NCBI GenBank assembly: GCA_963995505.1
Contig: OZ023181.1
Location: forward strand, 16,240,221 to 16,304,220
DNA: 64,000 nucleotides
Source of the DNA: Hypericum androsaemum
Taxonomy: Eukaryota; Streptophyta; Magnoliopsida; Malpighiales; Hypericaceae
Reading direction: 5' to 3'
Position 1 is the first letter of the stretch; every line of letters begins with the position of its first letter. Under the pieces are notes generated by a model that saw only the letters and a program-made list of their open reading frames with translations, was not told where the DNA came from and did not search any database. A program made the position numbers and the translations under genes. Positions 25,368-36,115 of this stretch are shown here, in pieces.

Positions 25368-25660
25368 GGAAAAAGTTTATTTTAGTACTCTGTACTATTA
25401 TAAAAAATCATTTTAGTACCATATAGTAAAGAATCTATTAATCGAATCAAACCGCAGTCAATTAACATCACTTAGGTGCCCGGACCCTGCCCGGTCACGT
25501 GGACGAGCCACATTAGCAAATTTTGTTGAGGTGGCCTACCTCTCTCCTCCTCCCCCCTCTCTCTCTCAGAACCTAAGTGATGTTAATTGTCTGCGGTTTG
25601 ACTCGATTAATGGATTCTTTACCAAATGGTACTAAAGTAAAATAAAAATGGACTTTTTCC
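25368..25660. mobile_element. Mutator-type MITE, 9-bp TSD
   Basis: 293-bp element with inverted arms of about 100 bp (25368-25475 versus 25570-25660; shared blocks AAACCGCAG-CAATTAACATCACTTAGGT and AAAGAATC-ATTAATCGA). The ends are GGAAAAAG on both sides. The 9-bp flanks TTAAAGTTT (25359-25367) and TTAAAATTT (25661-25669) differ at one base. Confidence 0.82.
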
Positions 25661-25669
25661 TTAAAATTT

Positions 25670-26512
25670 TGGTCCTACGATTGGCTTAATTCTCGGAAGA
25701 ATTCTATCATGGTCATTATGCAATTATAATTTGAGAAATTTAATAATCATAATTTTGTGATCGAAATTTTGCAGGGGATCTTACGAATTTCATTTGTTTT
25801 GTTTAAAATTTATTCAAAAATAAATAATTCAAATATTATTATTTAATGCATACTACGACTGACATGACCCCAGACATAGATCGTGACAGTTTTGTTTTTT
25901 CCGCAGACAAAAAAATATTTCCGCAAATTTAGAGGACACGAGAGCTAAATTCTTTAAATTAATGAAATTCAAGAAAATAACACAAACAACATGAAATTGG
26001 CAATAAAGCTCCAATAATTCAATCGAGTCAGAAAACGTCGACTACCCACATATGCCAATTCCTCGTGTACCTGTTGAGGATAGACAACATTGAAGTCGAT
26101 AGATGCGAAGGACGTTCAATTTGATCCCAAAAAAAAGAAGAGAATTCTGGTAACTCCGTCCAGATCAATCCACCCCGGTGACCCATGAGAGTTGGTACTT
26201 GAATTCAATTGAAAAATTCTTCGTTTTAATTTTCACGAATATATAATATACTTCGAGAAATTATTATTTTTTAAATAAAATTTGATAGCGTTCAATTTTT
26301 TATTAAATTTTTTTTTTCTATGATGAAGCGACTATGTTGTGGCTCTCCAACATGACTAAGACACGACGAGTTGACAGGTGCTAGCAAGGTGTGAGTGAGT
26401 GGTCCCTCCCTTCCTTACCGGTCCCAAATATAGGGATTTTTTTGCCAAATGTCCATGGCATTATCTCTTGGTTCCTACACGTAACCTGCCACGTAGCACC
26501 ATCATGTAAATC
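25670..26512. other. Intergenic DNA; nothing recognised
   Basis: AT-rich flank of the copia insertion. ORFs of 81 aa on both strands at 26381-26636 overlap the LTR boundary and are chance ORFs. Confidence 0.4.
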
Positions 26513-26517
26513 ATCTA

Positions 26518-26801
26518 TGTTGGGTTTTTTATACCCATATTTGTTCATGGGCCAAGCCCATATGATTGTCCACCTCCTCCTTATTTGTGTGGTAGATAAA
26601 GTCGTAGAAATTGTTCTCGACTCCAATATACCGTGAGTAAGAACCGACCAGTGACGAGAATCCGTTACGATCCTGTGGATACTGCACTACAACAAGTAAG
26701 TGTATTTACGATTTAACGGATTCGTTCGTTAAATAATTTAACGTCAATTATTTTATGATTTCTAGATTATAATATGTTATAATCACCATTAGGAATCAAC
26801 A
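26518..26801 (+). repeat. 5' LTR, internally deleted
   Basis: 284 bp, starting TGTTGGGTTTTTTATACCC and ending GAATCAACA. It equals the 3' LTR except that the segment corresponding to 35185-35390 (206 bp) is missing at 26592. The missing part holds the AT/GA-rich stretch with CTCTTTAAAAGAGAG, the likely core promoter region, so this copy probably cannot drive the element. Confidence 0.93.
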
Positions 26802-26802
26802 T

Positions 26803-26814
26803 TGGTATCAGAGC
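26803..26814 (+). other. Primer binding site (tRNA-iMet)
   Basis: TGGTATCAGAGC, complementary to the 3' end of plant initiator tRNA-Met, lies one base from the 5' LTR end. Confidence 0.92.
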
Positions 26815-28220
26815 TTGATTAGTTCTTGTTCTGGATGCTAATTAATTTTTTGAAAACAAAAATTATGTGTAATTTTTGTTCAAAAAATTGGATTTCATGA
26901 AAGTGTTCTTGAGAATGCTTTCTGTTGTCCTTACTTGTATAATTGGTAAATCCCAAGGAATTGAATTGAAGTTATGGTTCAAAACGCACATAAAAGGACT
27001 TCGTCCTTATTTGCACACGGGTGAAAATCTCAGGTACTAATCTGAAATTAACGCAGAAGGTGAATAAGAATTTCGTCCTTACTTCACAAACGTGAGAAAC
27101 TCTTCGGGAATAAAGTGAATTTGTTCCACTCTAAACGCGTTTCAAAAGGCCTTGTCCTTACTTGTACACGCGTTAAACTTTGAGGGACTAAATTGAAATT
27201 TGTACACAATCCTCTAATCGGGAAGAACCCTAATTTCGTCTTTTTTCCCCAAATCGACATCCAACTCAATTCAACAAATATACGACGTTTTGGAGGCCGA
27301 AAATCGAGTTTTCTCGATTCCCCGTTGAGTCCCCGACATCCTTATACCATTTTTTTGCGTCGACGTTGCCGGAATCGAGAGGATGAAGCCGATGACGCCG
27401 GAGATACGCGGATGGGAGAAGACGACGGCGATGGTGAACGGAGGCACGACGGCTCGCGAGGTTGCTATTGACGCGCACGAGAGACCACAGCGAGTCGATT
27501 GCGACTGGTCTCAGCCGTTGGTTCGCCGTCCTCGCACCGTGGTTGTGGCCGGAATATTTTTTTGCCTCGGCCGTGTTTTCTCCTTCTTCCGTTCGACGAA
27601 GAAGACGAAGAGGGAGAAGAAGGATATTATGGCGAGGGCAATTTTGTAATTTTACGGATTTTTTGCCGGAGTATATATACTCGAAAAGGGCAAAACCATA
27701 ATTTCGTAGTCACAAAAAAAAGGGAAGTGGATTTGACCGTGGGTCAACGCGGTCCGTTTCTTCATGGGCCATTTTTTTAGGGGCCCGACCCGCATTTTTT
27801 ACTTTAAAGTCAATGCGGGTATGAGCTTGTGAGCCAATAAATTTTCATACAACCCATTTGATTATTTTGGTTGAAATGAGTCTATCTTTAGGCTTGGTTG
27901 AATAAAATAAGTTTTATTCAAATAAAATATAATTTTTTGGATAAAAATTTGATTTTAAAATTATTATGATAATTTAAAAAAAATCAAAAATATATTTTAG
28001 TATGAGTTCTAAACTATATTTATTCTAATATTTTTATAATTAAGACACTAAAAATATGGAAAATAATATAACCTACAAGGATCACGCAATAAAAGACTAT
28101 ATCATGAATATTCTTTGTGTTCTTTATCATTGATATGATTAAAATTGTGATTTTAATCAATTGGGACTACTTGTGAGCTGACCCAAATAACATGCATTAT
28201 GATGCAGGTTATCAATAAGG
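26815..28220 (+). other. Long untranslated leader of the copia element
   Basis: AT-rich leader with three degenerate repeats spaced about 72-79 bp (TCGTCCTTATTTGCACAC-like motifs near 27002, 27074 and 27153). They are followed by a GC-rich block at 27340-27640 whose overlapping short ORFs have no recognised product. The GC-rich block is foreign in composition to the rest of the element. Confidence 0.6.
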
Positions 28221-28727
28221 ATGAAATGTTGTCCAAGAAAGTGTGTTGAACCTGAGCATGTTGTAGAGGCACAAGACATGCGCCGAAAGATATTAAAGCG
28301 TCGTATCTCTCGGTGGGTGCATAGAGATAATGAACAAGTGCTTACCGAGCATATTGCCTCAGTTCACAATGAGATACAAGAATGTATCTTGGCTGGAGGT
28401 TATAACAGTGGGTATAACTGGGTATTGATGTTCATGGATCTTCTAGCTACGCTGAAGATTACGGAAGATGTTGACACTTTCATATCTCCAGTAACTGGGA
28501 CTACTCACAGAAAAGTTGTAGAACGTCTGGTTACATATCTAGGTGGGAAGGAAATTTTAGAGAAAATTCCTCAAAATAAGTCAATGAGGTTGCGAAGTGG
28601 GCGTAAAGTACGTCGCTTCTGTGCTCATGAATATGTTCATGAATTTCATTATCCTAGCAAGTGGACAATCATGAACTCTGTGCCAGCCCGTGTCATATAT
28701 AGAGATATTGTCTTTAATAATGCGTAG
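28221..28727 (+). CDS. Unrecognised 168-aa ORF upstream of gag in the copia element
   Basis: An open ORF starting MKCCPRKCVEPEHV and ending VIYRDIVFNNA, between the leader and gag. It is basic near the N-terminus (RRKILKRRISRW), has a mostly hydrophobic middle (YNWVLMFMDLLATLKI) and then MRLRSGRKVRRF. I recognise no gag, pol or host family. It has no stop over 168 codons although the adjacent gag-pol carries many, so it may be a more recently acquired or selected segment, or it may be open by luck. Expression and function are unknown. Confidence 0.5.
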   Translation: MKCCPRKCVEPEHVVEAQDMRRKILKRRISRWVHRDNEQVLTEHIASVHNEIQECILAGGYNSGYNWVLMFMDLLATLKITEDVDTFISPVTGTTHRKVVERLVTYLGGKEILEKIPQNKSMRLRSGRKVRRFCAHEYVHEFHYPSKWTIMNSVPARVIYRDIVFNNA

Positions 28728-29084
28728 ATCTTTTGTATGGGTTTAAATCTTGTTAGAAGTTTTTTGTACATATGAGTATAAAACTTCATGTATTTTCATG
28801 GTTGTAATAAAGATACATGTGTGTTTCTGCAATTAAATAGTTTATTTATTTAATTGCTTATTATTACCATGAGATATATCCACTTGAATTTACTATTAAA
28901 GAAGTTTGAACGTTTAAAGTTCGAAATTAATTCTCGAAGGGTGAGGGAAAACATACCCATGACCTACTTCGAATTCGAGGTTAATCAAGAACTTTATATC
29001 GCTTAAAGTTATGAACGTATAGTAAATTATAATGTATTGCTGAAAACATACTCCTTACACATTTTTTTATGATTCCCTATAGTT

Positions 29085-29939
29085 ATGTCGAGTGCTTCAA
29101 AATCAATTATCGCCGAACTCAATAAGGATTTGAAGCTTAACGGTGATAATTATGATAACTAGAATATGAAGATCCGGTATGTGCTAGAAGAGCAAGAAGT
29201 GCTTGAGATCATAAGTAAAATTATGGTCGAACCTGAAACTGGCAACACCCCCCAGCACAGGCGTGATAAAGACGCCTACATAGTTTGGAAAAAGAAGAAT
29301 TCTACTGCTCGACTCATCTTACTGACTGCCATAATGGATGGCATCACAAGGCAATTTCGTATGTTTGAAAATGTCAAAGATCTATGGGATGCACTTAAAG
29401 AAAGATTCAGGAAGCTTTCTGTTTCAAAGCTGCGAGCTTTGACTATAAGGTTTGATACCTACAAAAAGCGTCCTGATCATTCGATGAAAATACATCTCAG
29501 GCAGATGTCAAATATGATCAATGAGCTAGCTGAGGCTAGCCACGTGGTTAGTAATGAGCAGCAAATCCAAGCTGTCATTCGTTCCCTGCCAACAAATTGG
29601 GAACACATGAAAATGACTCTTACCCATGCTCATAATGTTACGATATTTGATGACATGGTCTGTCACCTCGAGCTAGAAGAGGATCGCCTCCTAGCAATCA
29701 GAGTCCACCCAGAAGCACACGTGACTGGGTCTAACTTTAGAGGAAGCAAGAGGAAGATGGGCCAAAAGGGCAAAGGTAAGAACAGCTGGGGAAACAAGAA
29801 AAATAAAGTTGAAACTTCTGGAACTAATGTGAATAGTTCTGGAAAGAAGAAACAACGAAAGTACAACATTTTAAAAGTAAAATGTTTCAATTGTCAATAG
29901 AAGGGTCACTTTGCAAAAGATTGCAAAGAGAAAAAGAAG
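29085..29939 (+). pseudogene. copia gag (UBN2-type capsid and zinc knuckle), broken
   Basis: Starts at the ATG at 29085 (MSSASKSIIAELNKDL). An in-frame TAG at 29160 falls where a Trp is normal. The frame then stays open for 244 codons through the capsid-like region (KDLWDALKERFRKLS, MKIHLRQMSNMINELAEA, IRSLPTNWEHMKMTL) and a Lys/Gly-rich stretch. A CCHC zinc knuckle (CFNC-x4-H-x4-C; KGHFAKDC) is interrupted by a TAG at about 29898-29900. Both stops can be single transitions of the expected codons. Confidence 0.88.
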
Positions 29940-30160
29940 GTACATTTTATTCACTCATATGCGAGTAAATTATATGTATCAAGTACAATTCTTTTAACTG
30001 AAAGTCATCCTATGTGGGTGATTGATTCAGGAGCGACATACCATGTGACAAAGGACCGTGGTACTTTTGTTGAATTTTGACGACTACCGGTTGGAGTAAA
30101 ATCTATCTATGTTGGCAATAACGCATGCGTAAATGTCAGCGGGATAGGTACATGCAGATT

Positions 30161-31113
30161 GAGCCTGCGTGAAGGACGCACCCTACTTCTACATGATGTG
30201 TTATATGCTCCAGAAATTAGCCGGAATTTAATTTCTGTTTCAGTTTTGATGTCTCTTGGTTTTCATTGGTTGTTTGAGAATAATTCTGTTCAGTTATTTT
30301 TGGAACAAGTTTTCTATGGTTCTGGTTATAAATCAGATAGTTTTTTAATCATGAATGTTGATCTTTGTGATTTACCTGATTCAAGTTTTTCCTTTGTCAC
30401 TGCTTCGCAAACGTCTCAAGATGATGTTGTGCTATGGCATTCTAGACTGAGCCATATTGGTCAAGATCGCTTGAATCGTCTAGCTAAGGCAGGACTGTTG
30501 GGTAATTTAGAAAAAGCTATATTACCTATTTGCGAATGCTGTCTAGAAGGAAAATTGACAAGAAAACTATTTGGAAAGGGAACTAGAGCCAATGATCTAT
30601 TGTAATTAGTCGCATGTACCTATCCCGCTGACATTTACGCGTGCATTATTGCCAACATAGATAGAGCCTGCGTGAAGGACGCACCCTACTTCTACATGAT
30701 GTGTTATATGCTCCAGAAATTAGCCGGAATTTAATTTCTGTTTCAGTTTTGATGTCTCTTGGTTTTCATTGGTTGTTTGAGAATAATTCTGTTCAGTTAT
30801 TTTTGGAACAAGTTTTCTATGGTTCTGGTTATAAATCAGATAGTTTTTTAATCATGAATGTTGATCTTTGTGATTTACCTGATTCAAGTTTTTCCTTTGT
30901 CACTGCTTCGCAAATGTCTCAAGATGATGTTGTGCTATGACATTCTAGACTGAGCCATATTGGTCAAGATCGCTTGAATCGTCTAGCTAAGGCAGGACTG
31001 TTGGGTAATTTAGAAAAAGCTATATTACCTATTTGCGAATGCTGTCTAGAAGGAAAATTGACAAGAAAACTATTTGGAAAGGGAACTAGAGCCAATGATC
31101 TATTGTAATTAGT
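30161..31113 (+). repeat. 450-bp direct duplication with a 52-bp inverted stitch
   Basis: 30161-30610 is repeated at 30664-31113 with few differences. Between them, 30613-30664 is the reverse complement of 30103-30154 (52 bp, 2 mismatches), the sequence lying just upstream of the first copy. This is a complex event within the pre-integrase region of pol. Confidence 0.93.
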
Positions 31114-31574
31114 CCATTCCGACATCTGCGGTCCAATGAATGTGAGGCTAGACATGGAGCATATTTTTTCATCACTTTTATAGATGACTATAGTAGATAA
31201 GGTCAAATCTATTAGATTTCTCACAAATAAGAAGAAATAAGTTGTTTCAAGATATTTATGAATCATGCTGAGAATCAACTAGATCGAAAGATTAAGGCCT
31301 TACCTATTTGCGAATGCTGTCTAGAAGGAAAATTGACAAGAAAACTATTTGGAAAGGGAACTAGAGCCAATGATCTATTGTAATTAGTCCATTCCGACAT
31401 CTGCGGTCCAATGAATGTGAGGCTAGACATGGAGCATATTTTTTCATCACTTTTATAGATGACTATAGTAGATAAGGTCAAATCTATTAGATTTCTCACA
31501 AATCAGAAGAAATAAGTTGTTTCAAGATATTTATGAATCATGCTGAGAACCAACTAGATCGAAAGATTAAGGCC
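31025..31574 (+). repeat. 275-bp tandem duplication in integrase
   Basis: 31025-31299 is followed head-to-tail by 31300-31574; I see two single-base differences. The third occurrence of TTAC at 31575 marks the microhomology at the junction. The duplication splits the integrase core. Confidence 0.95.
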
Positions 31575-34037
31575 TTACGAACTGATCGTGGTCGCGAGTA
31601 TCTTTTCGATGAATTTAAAGCTCTGTGTCAAGAAAAAGGAATTGAACATCAGTTGTCCATTCCTTATACACCTCAACAAAATGGGATAGCAGAAAGAAGG
31701 AATAGAACCCTTCTTGACATGGTTAGGTCTATGATGGCGGAGGCAAATTTGCCTATATCCTTTTATGGAGATGCGCTCCTTATCGCTACATATGTTCTAA
31801 ATTGTGTTCCTTCTAAGTCTTCCACTACCACCCCTTACGAAATGTGGACAGGTCGGACACCTGATATGAGCTACTTAAGACCGTGGGGGATGTGCATCTT
31901 ACGTCCATTCTACCTCGAGTATATATAGTAAATTAGGACCGAGAGGTAGAAAGAGTATTTTTATAAGATACTCTGAAGTATCAAAAGGATACGTGTTCGT
32001 GGGCGAACTAGAAAATAGACAAGTGACAAAATTTGAATCACGAGATGTCACGTTCTTTGAAAAAGATTTTCCAGAATTGGGAGAGGTGAGTCATGATCTT
32101 GCCTTATATGAAGTTAATGAGCCAGAATCATCTGGATCACTCCATCAGAGTGGGAGAATTGTGGAGGAGGAAAATCAAAATTTTCTATCTCCAATTGATC
32201 CGAAAGTTCATGATCCAAATGATCAACATCTTAGTGGGAGTACAATTCTGAACTCCAGTGGGAGTATGGATTTTTGCTTCAGTGGGAGTACGATTCCAGG
32301 TTATGATGAATACATGAGAGATGTTTATCAAAATTGGAAAATTCATAGAACTAAAAGAACTAGCATTCCATGCCGACGATTTGAGATTGAAGGTACTGCA
32401 AATGCTTTCTTGGTATCATTAAGAAGACATAATGGTCCAAGTGAGATTCTTTTAGCAATCCTACAAGATGAAGATGAACCTAAGAATATTTCTGACGCTC
32501 TATCATCTCTCGAAAAGAATGAATGGGGTAAAGCAATGGAGGAAGAGATGGCCTCCATGATGAAAAATCAGATTTAGGAACTGGTTGATTACCTAAAGGA
32601 CGTAGGGCAATTGGGAATAAGTGGATTTTCAAAATTAAGCGTAAAGCAGACGGAAGTATCAAAAGATACAAAGCTCGCTTAGTTGCCCAAGGATTTAGAC
32701 AATAGGAAGGAGTTGACTATGAGGAGACTTTTGCTCCTGTTGTTAGATTCACGTCCATTAGAATTATTCTGGCTATAGTGACAAATTTGAACCTTGAGCT
32801 GCATCAAATGGATGTTAAAACTGCTTTTCTCAATGGAGAATTGGATGAAGAGATCTATATGGTCCAGCCAGAGGGCTACATCCAAAAAGGCAGCAAACAT
32901 ATGGTTTACAAATTGAAAAGATCAATTTATGGCCTTAAGCAGTCTTCTAGACAATGGTATATTCGTTTTCATGATACGATTATGTCGTATGACTTTAAAA
33001 TGATAGACGAGGATCATTGTATCTATATTAAGCACTCAGGTAAGAAATTTGTCATAATTACGTTATATGTTGATGACATTCTAATAGCTGGAAATGACAT
33101 GGGATATCTAATCGAGCTCAAAGCTTGGTTCTCGTCCAACTTTGAAATGAAAGATATGGGAGAAGCTGATTACATACTTGGGGTTAAGATCACGAGGAAT
33201 CATTTGAAGAGGCTATTGTCTCTTTCACAAGAGACCTATATCCGCAAGGTAGTAGAACGATTCAATTGTAATGATAGTAATCCCAAGTATGTCCCAATTG
33301 TTAAATGTCACCATCTCAATAAAGACATGTGTCCTAAAACAACTCAGCAGGAGAGGGATATGATGAAAATCTCTTATGCCAATGCGGTTGGTTGTCTCAT
33401 GTATGCAATATTGTGTATAAGACCAGATATTTGCTATGCTGTTGGGATAGCGAGCAGATACCAGTCTAATCGAGGTAATACACATTGGAATGCAGTCAAG
33501 GAAATTATGAAATACTTGAATACGGCTGCAGAATACTCACTATGTTATCAAGGTCAAGACCTGACATTGAGAGGTTACACCGATGCTGATTGGGGTGGTG
33601 ATGTGGACGAGAAAAAATCTACATCAGGATATGTCTTCTTGCTTGGTGGGGGTGCTATTTTATAGAGTAGTAAGAAACAGACGTGTGTCTCCCTGTCAAC
33701 TATGGAAGCTGAATATGTAGCTTCTGCAGCTGCTATGCAAGAGGCAGTATGGTTGAAGAGATTCTTGAGCCATTTATTCCTAACCGACTCAAAAGAACCA
33801 GTGAGCTTATTTTGCGATAATCAAGCGTCGATAGCTTTTGCTAAAGATCCTAGGTATCATAGCAGAGCAAAGTATATCGACATCAAATATCACTTTGTTA
33901 GGGATATGGTTGCGTATAAGGAGGTGAGCATAAAACACATATCTACACAAGATATGGTCGCAAACCCAATGACCAAGGGTGTTGTTAGAGATGTGTTTGA
34001 GAAACATGTCAGGTCCCTAGGTTTGCAAAGGTGTTAG

Positions 34038-35109
34038 TACTTTTTGCTCATATTGTAAAGAATTTGTTGTTCAATATAATGTTGTTTTCAGCAATACGTA
34101 TTGTGTGAATATTATTTAAGGTAACATTTACTAATGCATGTCGGACAGAGAAGTAGCCCACTCACACGGGTGTTTACCTCCGTGAGAGTCATGAGTTGAT
34201 TCTTGATTGAGATGAGGCAATTTTTGGAACATTGTTAAATATCGAGTGCCTGTTCTAAAATATGAATGCCGTCTTGCTTAACTACAAGAGCAGTTTTGTT
34301 AAAGCGCAAGATTATGTGTAAGCAATAATTGCTACATTAAATAAGTTTTTTGAAACTTATAGGATTATTTGAAATCCAATGGTAAGAAGTAAGTGGAACT
34401 TACCATAATTCTGTCTTGATAGCCTAGAGCAGTCTTTGTGTAGACTAAAGCTGTTGTTTGAAAATATCGAGACTGATGCTCTAGTATGGCATTATTTGCG
34501 AGAGACATGTGCTCTTTTAACAGGAAAGAATACCATAGCACATGAATTGTGTCATGTGTGCTTTACGACCAATGGATGAGAAATTAATTTATTATTAAGT
34601 GATTTCAGTTTCCCTGGTGTGAGACCAACTCCGAAAACTATAGTTTCTGGAACTCTACTCTTAAGATCCTAAATATATTTTAGAAATACGATTCAGTGCT
34701 GCTAGCTTGAAAAGTCTTTAAAGGGTTATGGTTTGATTCGACCTGACAAGGCTGACTAAAAAAGCAGGCTGGATCATGATGGAAAAATATTGTTAAGGGA
34801 GAAGGTTCTCTATCGATCACATTCGAGAAGCTTTGTGGTTCACTGGTGCACTATTGTATTGAGAGCAACACAATAGTGAACAAGAATAGATTATTTCAGA
34901 AATCACACGCGGAAACAAGGAATGTGAGATGAGACCTATGGTAAGGCATACTTTACGTAATGGAGATATCGAGATGCTATCATTCAAGTGGCTGTTATGT
35001 GCTCTTGAGTTTAGCTACGTGCACTCGATGTATGCTGGTCGCACAAAATATCTGCCAAACACGATATAAGAGAATATTGATTATGATCAATTATGTGTGA
35101 GTGGGAGAT
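34038..35109 (+). other. 3' non-coding part of the copia element with polypurine tract
   Basis: About 1.07 kb between the pol stop and the 3' LTR, with no ORF of note. A purine stretch GAGTGGGAGAT at 35099-35109 directly abuts the LTR and fits the plus-strand priming site. Confidence 0.75.
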
Positions 35110-35599
35110 TGTTAGATTTTTTACACCCATAATTGTTCATGGGCCAAGCCCATATGATTATCCACCTCCTCCTTATTTGTGTGGCAAATTGTTGCCATAT
35201 AATTTCGTACATGGACATGCTACCTATGGTAGCCTTGCCACATGGATGAAGCTAATCACCTTTTGGTGATGACAAGTGCAAAGGCCATTTCCTCTTTAAA
35301 AGAGAGAGAAAAAAGGTGAGAACAACCACACACATAACAGGGAAGAAAAATTACTGATTTGATCCCTGAGTTCTCGTTTCGACTTCGAGGTAGATAAAGT
35401 CGTGGAAATTGTTCTCGACTCCAATATACCGTGAGTAAGAACTGACCAGTGACGAGAATCCATTACGATCCTGTGGATACTGCACTACAACAAGTAAGTG
35501 TATTTACGATTTAACAGATTCATTCGTTAAATAATTTAACGTCAATTATTTTATGATTTCTAGATTATAATATGTTATAATCACCATTATGAATCAACA
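35110..35599 (+). repeat. 3' LTR, full length
   Basis: 490 bp, TGTTAGATTTTTTACACCC to GAATCAACA, followed by the ATCTA duplication. It retains the 206-bp segment lost from the 5' copy. The shared parts differ at only a handful of sites. Confidence 0.95.
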
Positions 35600-35604
35600 A
35601 TCTA

Positions 35605-36115
35605 GCAAAAAATTATTAGAATTAAATCAAATATATGAGTTTGAACATTAGAAAAATGTTATTATGTTTTGTGTTTAATTAGTTCTCCGTCTAAAAAAAC
35701 TTATACAAAGCGAAAGTCTATGGGATTGTTTCTGTAATTGGATAACTAAAACCGAGATTCGGTCAAATTTAATTTAAATCATATTTAGAAATGAGATGAC
35801 TTTCGATCAAAAAATGTATACACCAAAGTATCAAAACACATCATGAATTCATGATAGTATACCACCAAAGAATGCCGTCGAAGCGCTAGAGCTGGCGGCC
35901 GCCAAAGAATTCACGGAAGGTTACCGAAGCAATGAACTTAGCGCACGCAAGGTGCGACGGACTCGTTAATTTTTACGTATTAGGATTTTGGTTGGGCCTT
36001 TTGTTTTGACCCCTAGGGTTTATTTCTTATTTACTCATTAGTTGGCTACATAAAGACCGTATAGAAAGACATTAGGTAGTTAGACACATTTGAGATTGAA
36101 ACTTCAAGAATTTTT
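35605..36115. other. Flank of the solo LTR, possible older repeat remnant
   Basis: No gene. The segment before the solo LTR (about 35970-36115) and the segment after it (from 37207) read as continuous when the LTR is removed (AGAATTTT-TTGAGCGG). The LTR therefore landed in what looks like an older repetitive sequence that I cannot classify. Confidence 0.35.

Larger units (their letters stand above)
29940..34037 (+). pseudogene. copia pol (protease, integrase, RT, RNase H), broken and duplicated
   Basis: Protease motif WVIDSGATYHVT at about 30018-30050, with a TGA at 30078. GAG-pre-integrase region WHSRLSHIGQDRLNRL with CECCLEGK near 30435-30550. Integrase core fragments (LVHSDICGPM; TDRGREYLFDEF; YTPQQNGIAERRNRTLLDM) at 31110-31760. 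Reverse transcriptase ([29 protein letters not shown], catalytic YVDD at 33066-33077) at about 32600-33300. RNase H (YTDADWGGD; MEAEYVASAAAMQEAVWLK) to the stop at 34037. Stops occur near 31926, 32575, 32703 and 33663, and frame is lost around the duplications at 30611-31574. Confidence 0.93.
26518..35599 (+). mobile_element. Ty1/copia retrotransposon, 9.1 kb, TSD ATCTA
   Basis: A complete but dead copia element. Terminal repeats start TGTT and end CAACA. ATCTA is duplicated outside (26513-26517 and 35600-35604). A tRNA-iMet primer site follows the 5' LTR and a purine tract precedes the 3' LTR. The order of remains is gag, protease, integrase, reverse transcriptase, RNase H, the copia order. 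The leader between primer site and gag is unusually long (about 2.3 kb) and holds an intact 168-aa ORF. Gag-pol has many stops and about 0.78 kb of internal duplication. The two LTRs differ in length because 206 bp are missing from the 5' one. Confidence 0.95.
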
